A DNA stretch of 42,821 nucleotides from an uncultured Roseburia sp. GTDB lineage: Bacteria > Bacillota > Clostridia > Lachnospirales > Lachnospiraceae. The stretch is from the NCBI GenBank assembly GCA_947573605.1, contig CANPGM010000030.1, positions 1-42,821 of the forward strand, in the 5' to 3' direction. Under the pieces are notes generated by a model. That model was not told the origin of the DNA, did no database searches, and saw only the letters and a program-made list of their open reading frames with translations. Every line of letters starts with the position of its first letter. Positions within the stretch are counted from its first letter, which is position 1. The translations under genes were made by a program, and so were the position numbers. Shown one piece after another: positions 1 to 8,405 of this stretch.

Positions 1-112
1 TTTGAATCTTTCAAGGTTATTTCACTGTTCAGTTATCAAGGTTCTGATTTCTCTTTTGCGCTGCAGCTTGTCTCTGCATTGCAAATTCGGTGTTGTTTTC
101 AGCAACTTTTAT

Positions 113-141
113 AAGATATCATAGTTTCATCTGTCTGTCAA
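113..141 (-). promoter_or_regulatory. Strong sigma-A promoter, rRNA-operon type
   Basis: On the minus strand TTGACA (141-136) is followed by a 17-nt spacer and TATCTT (118-113). The downstream 100 nt, to the left edge, carry CAAGGTT twice and resemble the spacer or leader found ahead of rRNA genes in this group. No coding sequence is visible in 1-217, so I infer that a stable RNA operon starts just outside the window on the minus strand. The promoter elements are seen directly; the rRNA assignment is inference. Confidence 0.6.
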
Positions 142-217
142 CAACTTTTTTTCATTTTCGAAAAACAGATTTGTAAATCGAAAACATCAGACAATATCCG
201 ATTACCGAAATGAGAAA

Positions 218-305
218 CGGAGAAGGAGGGATTTGAACCCTCGCGCCGGTTACCCGACCTATACCCTTAGCAGGGGCACCTCTTCGGCCACTTGAGTACT
301 TCTCC
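218..305 (-). tRNA. tRNA-Ser(GCT)
   Basis: The reverse complement folds as a class II tRNA of 88 nt. The 7-bp acceptor stem GGAGAAG/CTTCTCC is closed by discriminator G, the anticodon loop is CTGCTAA giving anticodon GCT, there is a long variable arm, and the T arm carries GGTTCAAATCC. The long variable arm and discriminator G fit serine. The 3' CCA is not encoded. It is preceded on its own strand by a consensus promoter. Confidence 0.97.
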
Positions 306-356
306 AAAGGTATTTTCCAAATCTGATATTGTTCCCTGCGCTATAACGCATAGATA

Positions 357-385
357 ATACTAACAGATTTATTTTAGCTTGTCAA
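357..385 (-). promoter_or_regulatory. Promoter of tRNA-Ser
   Basis: On the minus strand TTGACA (385-380), a 17-nt spacer and TAGTAT (362-357) lie about 50 nt upstream of the mature tRNA 5' end. The rest of 306-520 is AT-rich and shows no other recognisable feature. Confidence 0.65.
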
Positions 386-520
386 TTAAAATTTTACAAA
401 TTGAAGCAAATTTTCCAAAAATATATTTGATTTTATTTTTACATGTATTGGTAATAAAATACTTACCTTATTATAAAGTGTTTAATTTTTAGAGAATAAT
501 GCCAAAATAATGAAAAAGAA

Positions 521-549
521 TTGACGTTTTCATTATTTTTCTATATAAT
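521..549 (+). promoter_or_regulatory. Sigma-A-type promoter of the flagellin gene
   Basis: TTGACG (521-526), a 17-nt spacer and TATAAT (544-549) form a near-consensus vegetative promoter about 65 nt ahead of the start codon. No sigma-28 (TAAA / GCCGATAA) promoter was found in front of this gene, which is unusual because flagellin genes are commonly sigma-28 dependent. Confidence 0.7.
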
Positions 550-572
550 TTAATGTAATATACTATCGTTTA

Positions 573-607
573 TTGAAAAATCCTCCGTTTTTCAAATAGA
601 AAGGAGG
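573..607 (+). promoter_or_regulatory. Leader hairpin with anti-Shine-Dalgarno loop
   Basis: TTGAAAAA (573-580) pairs perfectly with TTTTTCAA (588-595), leaving the 7-nt loop TCCTCCG. The loop contains CCTCC, complementary to GGAGG of the flagellin ribosome binding site at 602-607, seven nucleotides downstream of the stem. Loop-to-RBS pairing would give a pseudoknot or alternative hairpin that hides the binding site. The complementarity is seen; translational control is inferred. Confidence 0.5.
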
Positions 608-614
608 TTGAATT

Positions 615-2342
615 TTGTTATCCGTAAAAAACAACCTTTCCGCACAGAATGCCGGAACACAGTTTAAAATAAATCAGAAAAAATATGCAAAAAGCTCAGA
701 AAAGCTTTCCAGCGGCTACCGTATAAATCGTTCCGCTGACGATGCGGCGGGACTTACGATTTCCGAAAAAATGCGTATTCAAATTCGAGGTTTGGATCGG
801 GCCTCCGTTAATATTCAAGAGGGAATTTCTCTGATTCAGGTCGCAGACGGAGCGATGAATGAAATCAGCGACATGCTTCATCGAATGAAGGAACTTAGTA
901 TTCAATCAGCCAATGCAACCAATACGCCTGAAGACCGCAAGACGATCCAGAATGAAATCGACAGCCTGCTGCTTGAGATTGATGATATTCACGATAAAAC
1001 AGAATTTAATGAAATCCGCGTATTAGACGGCGGCAGTCGCCTTGTCGGTGGCAGTTCTTCCAACGGACACTACGGACAGGGATATTACGTCAAAGGAGGA
1101 ATGCCCAGTTTTATTACGAACAGCAGCGGCACGACTGCAATGGGACATTTGTCGCAGAATACCTCCATCAATTACTGGCGTTTGAACTGTACTTCTATTA
1201 CATTGAACGGTAAACCGTACCTGGGAGAGATCGTGGCGTCAGACGGACGCGTCTACCAGGCAAATACTGCTGTCCGCGAACCCGGATTTATGGGAACGCA
1301 GCGAGAAGTACACGGCATGGACACATTAAACGTGACAAACGGTCAGACCAGGACCGACAGTATAACAATTGGTAAGAATACTTATGTAGTTACCAGCAAA
1401 TATGAATTTGACTCCGATAAATATGCATCTGCGTTTATTGATTTCAGCGGTATTAATGCGGGAAATATCAAGCAATTGGTCGGCAGTGGTTTTTATACTA
1501 CCTGTACCATGTGCGACAGACGATACAGCGTTGAATTTGTAGATAAAGGCGGAACCGGCGACGGTCATGCATATTCCGGTCCTGATACCAGACATCATAC
1601 TTATACGGTCGATATCAGCGGAATAACGGACGGCAATGCATTAATTGATAAGATTGTCAGTGTTTTGGGCGACGCCAGATGGAACGGTTCGATTCAGAAT
1701 AAATACGATGTCGGTGTCGGAACCTATATCACTTCCGCAAAGCCAAATAATCATTATTCGGATTACGCTGCGGAACTGGACAGTAACGGCAATAGAACAG
1801 GCAGGCTGATGATTATCTCCACCGGTGAAGAAAGAGGTTCCTTCATTAATCCGACCTATTTTCCCGAATACGGTCTTTTTAATTCCGGAGTTTATACCTA
1901 TGGGAATAACGTTTGGATACCGGACCCTTCCAATCCTACTAAAGTTCAGGGAGAACTTCATATCCAAACAGGAGCGTTAGAAGGCGATGCCGTATTAATT
2001 CCGCTTTCGGTAATTAATTGCGACACACTGGGGCTTGACAAATTTTCCGTGCTGACGGAGCAGGATTCCGACAGAGGGATTACTCTTGCAGATGAAGCTC
2101 TGAAAATCTTAAATGATGAACGTTCCGCTTTAGGCGCATGGCAGAACCGTCTGGAACATTCCCATGCAATTGTAACGAATACGTCAGAGAATACGCAAAG
2201 TGCGGAAAGCATTCTCAGAGACTGCGACATGGCAAAAACTCTGGTAACGCAGAATATTCAAAATATTTTAATGCAGGCAGGCATGTCTGTTCTGGCGCAG
2301 GCGAATCAACAGCCGCAAATGTTGTTAAATATGCTGCAATAG
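615..2342 (+). CDS. Flagellin
   Basis: This is the structural subunit of the flagellar filament, exported by the flagellar type III apparatus. The N-terminal 140 residues are the conserved D0/D1 coiled-coil region, including LSSGYRIN and the DDAAGL motif, and the last 90 residues are the matching C-terminal D1/D0 helices ending LAQANQQPQMLLNMLQ. The middle, about residues 145-480, is a long variable, Gly/Ser/Tyr-rich surface domain, which makes the protein (575 aa) longer than a minimal flagellin of about 270 aa. The start is TTG at 615, seven nt after AGGAGG (602-607); the next residues LSVKNNLSAQN fit a flagellin N-terminus. It is monocistronic, with its own sigma-A-like promoter and a terminator. 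No chaperone or motility operon is adjacent. Confidence 0.95.
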   Translation: MLSVKNNLSAQNAGTQFKINQKKYAKSSEKLSSGYRINRSADDAAGLTISEKMRIQIRGLDRASVNIQEGISLIQVADGAMNEISDMLHRMKELSIQSANATNTPEDRKTIQNEIDSLLLEIDDIHDKTEFNEIRVLDGGSRLVGGSSSNGHYGQGYYVKGGMPSFITNSSGTTAMGHLSQNTSINYWRLNCTSITLNGKPYLGEIVASDGRVYQANTAVREPGFMGTQREVHGMDTLNVTNGQTRTDSITIGKNTYVVTSKYEFDSDKYASAFIDFSGINAGNIKQLVGSGFYTTCTMCDRRYSVEFVDKGGTGDGHAYSGPDTRHHTYTVDISGITDGNALIDKIVSVLGDARWNGSIQNKYDVGVGTYITSAKPNNHYSDYAAELDSNGNRTGRLMIISTGEERGSFINPTYFPEYGLFNSGVYTYGNNVWIPDPSNPTKVQGELHIQTGALEGDAVLIPLSVINCDTLGLDKFSVLTEQDSDRGITLADEALKILNDERSALGAWQNRLEHSHAIVTNTSENTQSAESILRDCDMAKTLVTQNIQNILMQAGMSVLAQANQQPQMLLNMLQ

Positions 2343-2354
2343 TCATTACATTTA

Positions 2355-2420
2355 AAAAAAGTCCTTAAGACATGAGATATCCATAAATATTCTCTCTATG
2401 TCTTTCGGACTTTCTTTTTT
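2355..2420 (+). terminator. Rho-independent terminator of the flagellin gene
   Basis: AAAGTCC (2358-2364) pairs with GGACTTT (2407-2413), with further inner pairing (AAGACAT with ATGTCTT), and is followed by a T-rich run. It starts about 15 nt after the flagellin stop. Confidence 0.8.
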
Positions 2421-2520
2421 CCTTTTCTGATAAGAACCAGTATCTGTATCTTTTTACGCTCATCTATGGTACAATATTCGTATAAATGAACGAATTCAGA
2501 AGACGGGGAGGCAGGAATAC

Positions 2521-3831
2521 ATGAAAATAAAGGTAAAAGATATGGATTATGAAGACGTATTAAAACTTCCCGCAGAGACCCATAAAAAACCCTTAAAATC
2601 AAAAAAACTTCTACGACTGTTAATGAAAGCCTTTTCCTATTCGGACTTAAAGGCAACTCATTTCAGTTATCAAAATATCGGCATGGATCAACTGAAAAAA
2701 AACGAACCTTGTCTGGTGTTAATGAATCACTCCAGTTTTATTGATTTAAAAATTGCCGCAACTTTGCTATACCCTAGATCTTTTCATATCGTCTGCACCT
2801 CCGATGGATTTGTCGGAAAAAACCGTCTCATGCGTGCCGCAGGCTGCATTCCCGCAAAAAAATTTGTGACGGACGCCGTGTTAGTACGCGATATGCTATA
2901 TGCCGTAAAAAAACTGAAAAGCTCCGTTCTGATTTATCCCGAAGCAAGCTACAGCTTCGACGGTACTGCCACGCCTCTGCCGGAAAGTCTGGGAAAATGC
3001 TTAAAACTGCTTGACGTTCCAGTAATTATGATCCGTACCTACGGCGCTTTTGCAAGAGATCCGTTATATAATAATTTAAAAGTGCGAAAGGTAAAAGTAT
3101 CCGCAGATATAGAATACCTTTTGTCGCCGGAAAAAATCAAAGAGACTTCAGTAGCCGAATTAAACAGGATTTTAAAACAAAATTTTTCTTTTGATAATTT
3201 TCGCTGGCAGCAGGAAAATAAAATCTGCATTTCCGAGGACTTTCGAGCGGATTATTTAAACCGAGTTTTGTATAAATGTCCGAATTGTCAAACAGAGGGT
3301 AAAATGTCCGGGAAAGGAACGGAAATTGGCTGCAGCGCCTGTGGAAAAAAATATGAACTGACGGAATACGGTTTTATCCGCGCACAAAGCGGAACGACAG
3401 AATTTGACCATATACCCGATTGGTATCAGTGGGAACGGAAATGTGTACGGGATGAATTATTGAGCGGTACCTATTTGCTGGATATTCCCGTTGATATTTG
3501 TATGATGGTAAATACAAAAAGCATTTATCGAGTAGGAACGGGAAGACTGCGCCACTCAACAGAGGGCTTTCACCTTACCGGCTGCAACGATAGACTGAAT
3601 TACGTTCAAAAACCGGCCGCATCTTACAGTCTTTATTCCGACTACTACTGGTATGAAATCGGAGATGTGATTTGTATCGGCGGAACAGATATTCTATATT
3701 ACTGTTTTCCGAAAATAGAAGAAGATATTGTAGCAAAAACAAGACTTGCCGCTGAGGAATTATACAAAATGACAAGAAAAAATACCAAAGCGATTTCACT
3801 GCCTTCCTGCACCCAAAATACATTTGCCTGA
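2521..3831 (+). CDS. PlsC-family acyltransferase with zinc ribbon
   Basis: Probably a 1-acylglycerol-3-phosphate acyltransferase or related enzyme of phospholipid synthesis at the membrane. The acyltransferase signature NHSSFID gives the H-x4-D pair at H70 and D75, the glycerolipid-binding block appears as YPEASYS (139-145), and the fold occupies about residues 60-225. Unusually, a zinc ribbon follows: CPNC at 253-256 and CSAC at 271-274, then about 150 residues I do not recognise. At 436 aa it is far longer than typical PlsC (about 240). It starts at ATG 2521 after GGGGAGG. It sits alone between the flagellin terminator and a bidirectional terminator. The acyl substrate is unknown and the function of the C-terminal part is not deducible. 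Confidence 0.85.
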   Translation: MKIKVKDMDYEDVLKLPAETHKKPLKSKKLLRLLMKAFSYSDLKATHFSYQNIGMDQLKKNEPCLVLMNHSSFIDLKIAATLLYPRSFHIVCTSDGFVGKNRLMRAAGCIPAKKFVTDAVLVRDMLYAVKKLKSSVLIYPEASYSFDGTATPLPESLGKCLKLLDVPVIMIRTYGAFARDPLYNNLKVRKVKVSADIEYLLSPEKIKETSVAELNRILKQNFSFDNFRWQQENKICISEDFRADYLNRVLYKCPNCQTEGKMSGKGTEIGCSACGKKYELTEYGFIRAQSGTTEFDHIPDWYQWERKCVRDELLSGTYLLDIPVDICMMVNTKSIYRVGTGRLRHSTEGFHLTGCNDRLNYVQKPAASYSLYSDYYWYEIGDVICIGGTDILYYCFPKIEEDIVAKTRLAAEELYKMTRKNTKAISLPSCTQNTFA

Positions 3832-3838
3832 AAAAAAA

Positions 3839-3878
3839 GGATGCGAATCCCCAGACCAATTCCGGTCGATTCGCATCC
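3839..3878. terminator. Bidirectional terminator between convergent genes
   Basis: GGATGCGAATC (3839-3849) and GATTCGCATCC (3868-3878) form a perfect 11-bp stem. It is flanked by an A-run on the left and a T-rich stretch on the right, so it can end both the acyltransferase transcript and the minus-strand FliD-like gene. Confidence 0.85.
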
Positions 3879-3911
3879 TTTATTTATTGCCTTATCTTTT
3901 CTTTAAACAGA

Positions 3912-5093
3912 TTAAATGGAATCCGCATAGCGGGCGCTTCCCTGTACATTATATGCACCGGCAGCCGTATAACCGCTGGCAGAGTTCGCCTGAGTAGTCA
4001 TATAATAATTTACAAGCGATGCGCTGCTGGCAATGGAAGAACCATAATCTTTGAAGAAATTCTGCAACTTGGACATATCTGATTTTTTAAAGATCTCTTC
4101 ATCCATCTTCATTTTGCCATTTTTGTCCACACTGATACCAAACTGTTTAAGCGCATCCTCATTTTGCGCTGTTTTTTCCTTTACACGAGCCAGATTTGCC
4201 GATACGCCGGAATTGAAACTGGTCTTCGCCGCATCCAACATATTGTTGTAATTGCTTACAAAGCTCTTTGCTGTAGCAAGAATCTTATCAAAATCATATG
4301 TCTCCTTGCCGTCTTTATCCTTTATCATGTCAAATAATTTACCGGATGCAAGCAATTCGCTGTCCGCCTTGAGCGAAGCTGCGGCGGTACCCGGCGTACT
4401 GTTTGTCTTATCAGTACTTGTCGTACCTGATGTGCCTGACGTAGTGCCCGCAAACTGAAGACGCGACATAACTGTTGCGCCGTAACCTGTGATATCTTTG
4501 GATGAAAACAGATCCTGCACTTTCGAAATATCCGTGTCTTTCAGCTTTCTTTCATTCAACTGAAGCGTTCCGTTTTTATTGATCGTGATACCCATTTCCG
4601 AGAGCTTATCGGCATTCTCAGCGGTACTGCGCATCATGCCTGCCACATGCGACGTCTTGCCTGATAATGTGGATTGTTTTGCATTCATAACAACATTATT
4701 GTATTGCGTCACATAATCTTTCATTGCAGAAACAACTTTTTCTTCTGCAGTCTGACCTTTTTCCGTGTCAGTATAAGTCTTTTCATTCTGTAATACGGAA
4801 ACAGAACTTTTAAGGCTCGAAATCCCGCTTGTCAGATTCGCATTTGCTTCCTGCACTTCTTTCGAAACTTTCGGATTCATCCGCTCTTCTATAAGTTTCT
4901 CAATTACATTACTGGAACGTCTTCCTGTGCCGCCGTTCGTCGATGTATCCGACTCATATCCTCTGCCGTAATAGGCCTTCATAAGCCTGGAGTAACTGCC
5001 GTTCTTAATGCTGGCATAATCCGAGAAAAAATTCTGGTTCCCGCCGCCGAATGAAAAATTCGAGAACATGTTCGAGTTAATATTAGTACCCAT
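3912..5093 (-). CDS. FliD-C-like protein with two tandem modules
   Basis: This 393-residue protein is related to the C-terminal part of the flagellar filament cap protein FliD (HAP2). A module of the form ..YNNxxxxAK..M..T..N...L...GI.I.KNG.L.....KL...D.SK.QDLF.. occurs twice, near residues 100-195 and 255-350, separated by a Thr/Ser/Gly-rich linker. The usual FliD N-terminal HAP2_N domain is missing; instead there is a Gly/Asn-rich N-terminus. ATG 5093 is chosen because AGGAG (5106-5102) lies 8 nt upstream; the upstream GTG overlaps this site. Sigma-A and sigma-28-like promoters precede it. It may be a filament-associated or secreted paralogue of FliD; the role is inferred. Confidence 0.7.
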   Translation of the reverse strand: MGTNINSNMFSNFSFGGGNQNFFSDYASIKNGSYSRLMKAYYGRGYESDTSTNGGTGRRSSNVIEKLIEERMNPKVSKEVQEANANLTSGISSLKSSVSVLQNEKTYTDTEKGQTAEEKVVSAMKDYVTQYNNVVMNAKQSTLSGKTSHVAGMMRSTAENADKLSEMGITINKNGTLQLNERKLKDTDISKVQDLFSSKDITGYGATVMSRLQFAGTTSGTSGTTSTDKTNSTPGTAAASLKADSELLASGKLFDMIKDKDGKETYDFDKILATAKSFVSNYNNMLDAAKTSFNSGVSANLARVKEKTAQNEDALKQFGISVDKNGKMKMDEEIFKKSDMSKLQNFFKDYGSSIASSASLVNYYMTTQANSASGYTAAGAYNVQGSARYADSI

Positions 5094-5157
5094 AATCATC
5101 ACTCCTTTGAAAAATATGAACTTCCCTGTCTTTACTATTCGCTTTACTATATACTAT

Positions 5158-5218
5158 TTATCGTCTTAGCATCCCTTATAATTAATAGCAATATAGCACA
5201 CACATCCAAAAATTGCAA
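5158..5218 (-). promoter_or_regulatory. Tandem sigma-A and sigma-28-like promoters of the FliD-like gene
   Basis: On the minus strand TTGCAA (5218-5213), 17 nt and TATATT (5195-5190) form a vegetative promoter. Just downstream TAAT (5184-5181), 15 nt and GACGATAA (5165-5158) match the sigma-28/SigD pattern TAAA-N15-GCCGATAA at 3/4 and 7/8 positions. The second match ties the gene to the motility regulon. Confidence 0.5.
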
Positions 5219-5315
5219 GATTTTCCAGCTTAAATCGAAACAGAGTTCAGGAAATAAAGAAATTCCGAAACCCTCATTTGATTCTGTAGAACAAGCTTAT
5301 TTGAAAACGAAAGAA

Positions 5316-5861
5316 TCAGGAGGAGAACTTTCCCGCCGTTTCGTATAAATTAGTTCCTTCGCTGTCAATTACGACAATTACCGGAAAATTTTCCACCGTA
5401 ATCTTTCGAATTGCTTCGGCTCCCAAATCTTCGTAACATACGACCTCAGAAGATGTAATGCACTTGGAAAGCAAGGCTCCGGCTCCTCCGATTGCCGCAA
5501 AATAAACGGCGTGATTCCGTATCATTGCGTCTATAACCTCTTTGGAACGTTTTCCCTTCCCGATCATGGCTTTTTCACCCAAATCAAGAAGAACAGGAGC
5601 ATACTTGTCCATTCTGGAGGATGTCGTCGGCCCTGCTGAACCGATTGGGCGCCCTTCTCTTGCCGGAGAAGGACCCATATAATATATCGTACTGTCCTTT
5701 ATATCAATCGGAAGTTCTTCTCCGCGTTCCAGCGCCTCTGTCATCCGCTTATGAGCGGCGTCCCTGGCAACGTAAATCGTTCCGGTAATAAAAACAGAAT
5801 CCCCTGCTTTTAATCCGGAAGCGATTTTTTCCGTAATCGGTGTATTGATAAATTGATCCAT
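5316..5861 (-). CDS. Class I fumarate hydratase, beta subunit
   Basis: This is the small subunit of the oxygen-sensitive iron-sulfur fumarase / L-tartrate dehydratase family, equivalent to the C-terminal half of single-chain FumA. It catalyses reversible hydration of fumarate to malate together with the alpha subunit. The family block GPTTSSRMDKY (residues 77-87) and the GKG-K motif near residue 101 are present. Length 181 aa is normal. It lies 32 nt after the alpha-subunit gene on the same strand, so the two are co-transcribed. Tartrate dehydratase has the same architecture, so substrate choice is by inference. Confidence 0.92.
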   Translation of the reverse strand: MDQFINTPITEKIASGLKAGDSVFITGTIYVARDAAHKRMTEALERGEELPIDIKDSTIYYMGPSPAREGRPIGSAGPTTSSRMDKYAPVLLDLGEKAMIGKGKRSKEVIDAMIRNHAVYFAAIGGAGALLSKCITSSEVVCYEDLGAEAIRKITVENFPVIVVIDSEGTNLYETAGKFSS

Positions 5862-5893
5862 GCTGATTCCCTCCTGTCCGTTTCCGCAGCCTG

Positions 5894-6739
5894 TCAGATT
5901 TCCCTTACGATATGGCGATTTACATGGCAGCAGATATTTACGGCTACCGGAAGTCCTGCGATATGCGTCGCAAACGTATTAATATTCACGGCAAGCGCGG
6001 TGATCGTCCCTCCAAGACCGCCGGGTCCTATTCCGAGACCGTTTATTTTATCCAGCATTTCTTCTTCCAGCTCTTTCACATACGGGATGTCAGAATGCAC
6101 ATTTACCGGCCTTGTAAGCGCTTTTTTTGCAAGAATGGCACACTTTTCAAATGTTCCGCCAATACCGACGCCGACTACCATCGGAGGACATGCGTTCGGA
6201 CCTGCATCTTTTACCGCTGTTAAAATGGCATTTTTCACTCCATCCATTCCGTCTGACGGTTTCAGCATAAATACACGGCTCATATTTTCACTGCCAAAAC
6301 CTTTCGGAGCAAGCGTTATTTTTACCTGATCTCCCGGTACGAGAGAATAATGGATGACCGCCGGCGTGTTGTCTTTTGTATTTTCACGGAAAATCGGATC
6401 TCCCACTACGGACTTACGAAGATATCCCTCCTGGTATCCGAGACGCACTCCTTCATTGACGGCATCTTCTACCGCCGTTCCCTGAAAATGAATATCCTGT
6501 CCGATTTCCAAAAAGACGACTGCCATACCCGTATCCTGGCAAATCGGAATCCTTTCCTCTTTTGCAATCTTTAAATTATCCTGAAGCTGACTCAGAATCT
6601 TTTTTCCCAATTCTGACTTTTCTTCTTCAAATGCGCACTTCATCGCTTTTTCCATATCATCCGATAATTGATGGTTCACTTCCATGCACATTTCTTTTAT
6701 CTGTTCCGTCAACAGCTTCGTATCCATTTCTCTAATCAT
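5894..6739 (-). CDS. Class I fumarate hydratase, alpha subunit
   Basis: This is the iron-sulfur catalytic subunit of two-subunit fumarase. Candidate [4Fe-4S] ligands are C67 in ICQDTG, C184 in GPNACPP, and C270 or C271 in NICCHVNRH; these three motifs are diagnostic of the family. Length 281 aa is normal. The start is ATG 6739, preceded by GAGGAT; M5 is an alternative. The gene follows the hybrid kinase by only 30 nt and precedes the beta subunit, so kinase and fumarase may share a transcript. Function: interconversion of fumarate and malate in the cytoplasm. L-tartrate dehydratase is the alternative. Confidence 0.93.
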   Translation of the reverse strand: MIREMDTKLLTEQIKEMCMEVNHQLSDDMEKAMKCAFEEEKSELGKKILSQLQDNLKIAKEERIPICQDTGMAVVFLEIGQDIHFQGTAVEDAVNEGVRLGYQEGYLRKSVVGDPIFRENTKDNTPAVIHYSLVPGDQVKITLAPKGFGSENMSRVFMLKPSDGMDGVKNAILTAVKDAGPNACPPMVVGVGIGGTFEKCAILAKKALTRPVNVHSDIPYVKELEEEMLDKINGLGIGPGGLGGTITALAVNINTFATHIAGLPVAVNICCHVNRHIVREI

Positions 6740-6769
6740 AACATCCTCATTTCCGTATTATCTGCTGTA

Positions 6770-8389
6770 TTATGAATCTTTTATTTTTAACCACTCATCC
6801 AAAATATGAATCAGTTTCGGAAGTGCAATCGGTTTTCCGATATGAGCGTCCATTCCATGCTGCAATACCCTTTCTCTGTCCTCATCAAATACACTTGAAG
6901 TTAAGGCCAAAATCGGTATTCTGCTTTTGCGCTTCTGTTCTATTTTCCGAATCAAATCGGTTGCTTCATAGCCGTTCATCTCCGGCATCTGAATATCCAT
7001 TAAAATCATTTGATAATATTGTTCGGGCCTGTCCGCAAATTTTTTTACAGCCTGAACTCCGTTTTCAGCCTCATCTACCTCAATATCAACATAAGAAATA
7101 AGCTCAGCCGCTATTTCACGATTAATTTCATTATCTTCTGCCAGAAGAATTCTGACTCCCGGATAACGTTTTTGTTTTATTACTTCGTTAATATCCTCTT
7201 TCGCCTCCTTTTTATTCTTCTGCTGCATCTCAAGCGGTTTTAAACGGATATAAATCTGGAAACAGGAACCTTTTCCGGGTTCACTTTCAATAATAACGTT
7301 TCCCTGCATTAATTCAACAATTGACTTTACAATATTCAGCCCAAGACCCGTTCCCTGAATATTCTGCGTACATTTATTTTCTTCTCTTGAAAACGGTTCA
7401 AATACCTTATTCAGAAATTCACGGCTCATTCCGATGCCGTTGTCCTTAAAAATAAACTGGTAGGTATTATATTTGCCGTATTTCTTCGGAAGCGTTGCGG
7501 CCTTAAAATACAGATTTCCCCCGACATCCGTATACTTAATTCCATTTGTCATCAAATTCAGAAAAATTTGCTGAATTCTGGCTTTATCGCCGTAAACCCA
7601 TTCCTCCGTAAATTCTTCCATATCCACCGTACGTGTCAGTTGTTTCTTTCTGACATCATCCTGTGTCATATCCAGCATATCCTGTATAATTTCTTTTAAG
7701 GAGATTTTCTCATTTTCCAGTTCAATCTTGCCGCTTTGAATTCTTGAAACATCCAAAACTTTATTTATCATTTTCAGCAGATAGCCGGTTGACATATTAA
7801 TCTTTTCGAGACAATCTTTTACCTTTTTTTGATTGTCCAGATGCAGCAGCGCTATCTGCGTCAATCCTAATACAGCGTTTATCGGTGTTCTGATATCGTG
7901 AGAAAGATTTAATAAAAAAGTGCTTCTGGCCTGATTGTCCTTTATATGCCTTTCTCTTATCTCTTCCTGCTGCCGCTTATTTCTGTATTTTATCTCATCA
8001 ATATTCTGTACTATTATTGTAATTTTATCTGACGTTCCGTGATCTTTTTTACCGCGAATAAACTGCATTCGAATCCAGTGAGTTTTTTCTTTCTCGACCA
8101 GCTTTAATTCAAGCTCGTTCCGGCACTCGGATTCTTTTCGCTTTTTAAAAAATTGATGATAAAGCAGATCCAGTTTTCGATAAGAATCTTCCGAAGTATG
8201 TCTTTTCATATAGCATTGAATAAACCATTGAAAACTACCGCTTCGCAGATTGTGAAAATAGTCGTCATTTCCGGTATGTATCACACGAAACGTATCCTGG
8301 CTTAAGTCTACGAGCATAATTAATAGAGCTATTTCTCCTAAAGATTCTAAAATCTGTTCTTTTTCATCTATTTTTTTATAGCTTATCAT
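6770..8389 (-). CDS. Cytoplasmic hybrid sensor histidine kinase / response regulator
   Basis: This two-component hybrid kinase has 539 residues. Domains in order: a PAS-like sensor (about 20-130), a HisKA dimerisation domain with the phospho-acceptor H164 in NLSHDIRTP, an HATPase domain with N box (N278), DNGIG (316-320) and GTGLGL (346-351), and a C-terminal receiver with acidic pocket AEDN (417-420) and phospho-acceptor D465 in LMDIQMP. No transmembrane segment is seen, so the signal should be cytoplasmic. No output domain follows; signal transfer to another protein is expected. It is immediately upstream of the fumarase genes, and a 12-bp inverted repeat lies in front of it. The ligand is unknown. 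Confidence 0.93.
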   Translation of the reverse strand: MISYKKIDEKEQILESLGEIALLIMLVDLSQDTFRVIHTGNDDYFHNLRSGSFQWFIQCYMKRHTSEDSYRKLDLLYHQFFKKRKESECRNELELKLVEKEKTHWIRMQFIRGKKDHGTSDKITIIVQNIDEIKYRNKRQQEEIRERHIKDNQARSTFLLNLSHDIRTPINAVLGLTQIALLHLDNQKKVKDCLEKINMSTGYLLKMINKVLDVSRIQSGKIELENEKISLKEIIQDMLDMTQDDVRKKQLTRTVDMEEFTEEWVYGDKARIQQIFLNLMTNGIKYTDVGGNLYFKAATLPKKYGKYNTYQFIFKDNGIGMSREFLNKVFEPFSREENKCTQNIQGTGLGLNIVKSIVELMQGNVIIESEPGKGSCFQIYIRLKPLEMQQKNKKEAKEDINEVIKQKRYPGVRILLAEDNEINREIAAELISYVDIEVDEAENGVQAVKKFADRPEQYYQMILMDIQMPEMNGYEATDLIRKIEQKRKSRIPILALTSSVFDEDRERVLQHGMDAHIGKPIALPKLIHILDEWLKIKDS

Positions 8390-8405
8390 ATGTTCTTATC
8401 CTTTT

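Noticed and set aside
450-614. Sigma-28 promoter for flagellin
   Set aside because: No TAAA-N15-GCCGATAA match found on the plus strand; only the sigma-A-like promoter is supported.
5853-6329. 158-aa plus-strand ORF over the fumarase genes
   Set aside because: Antisense shadow of a conserved enzyme; the fumarase motifs are on the minus strand.
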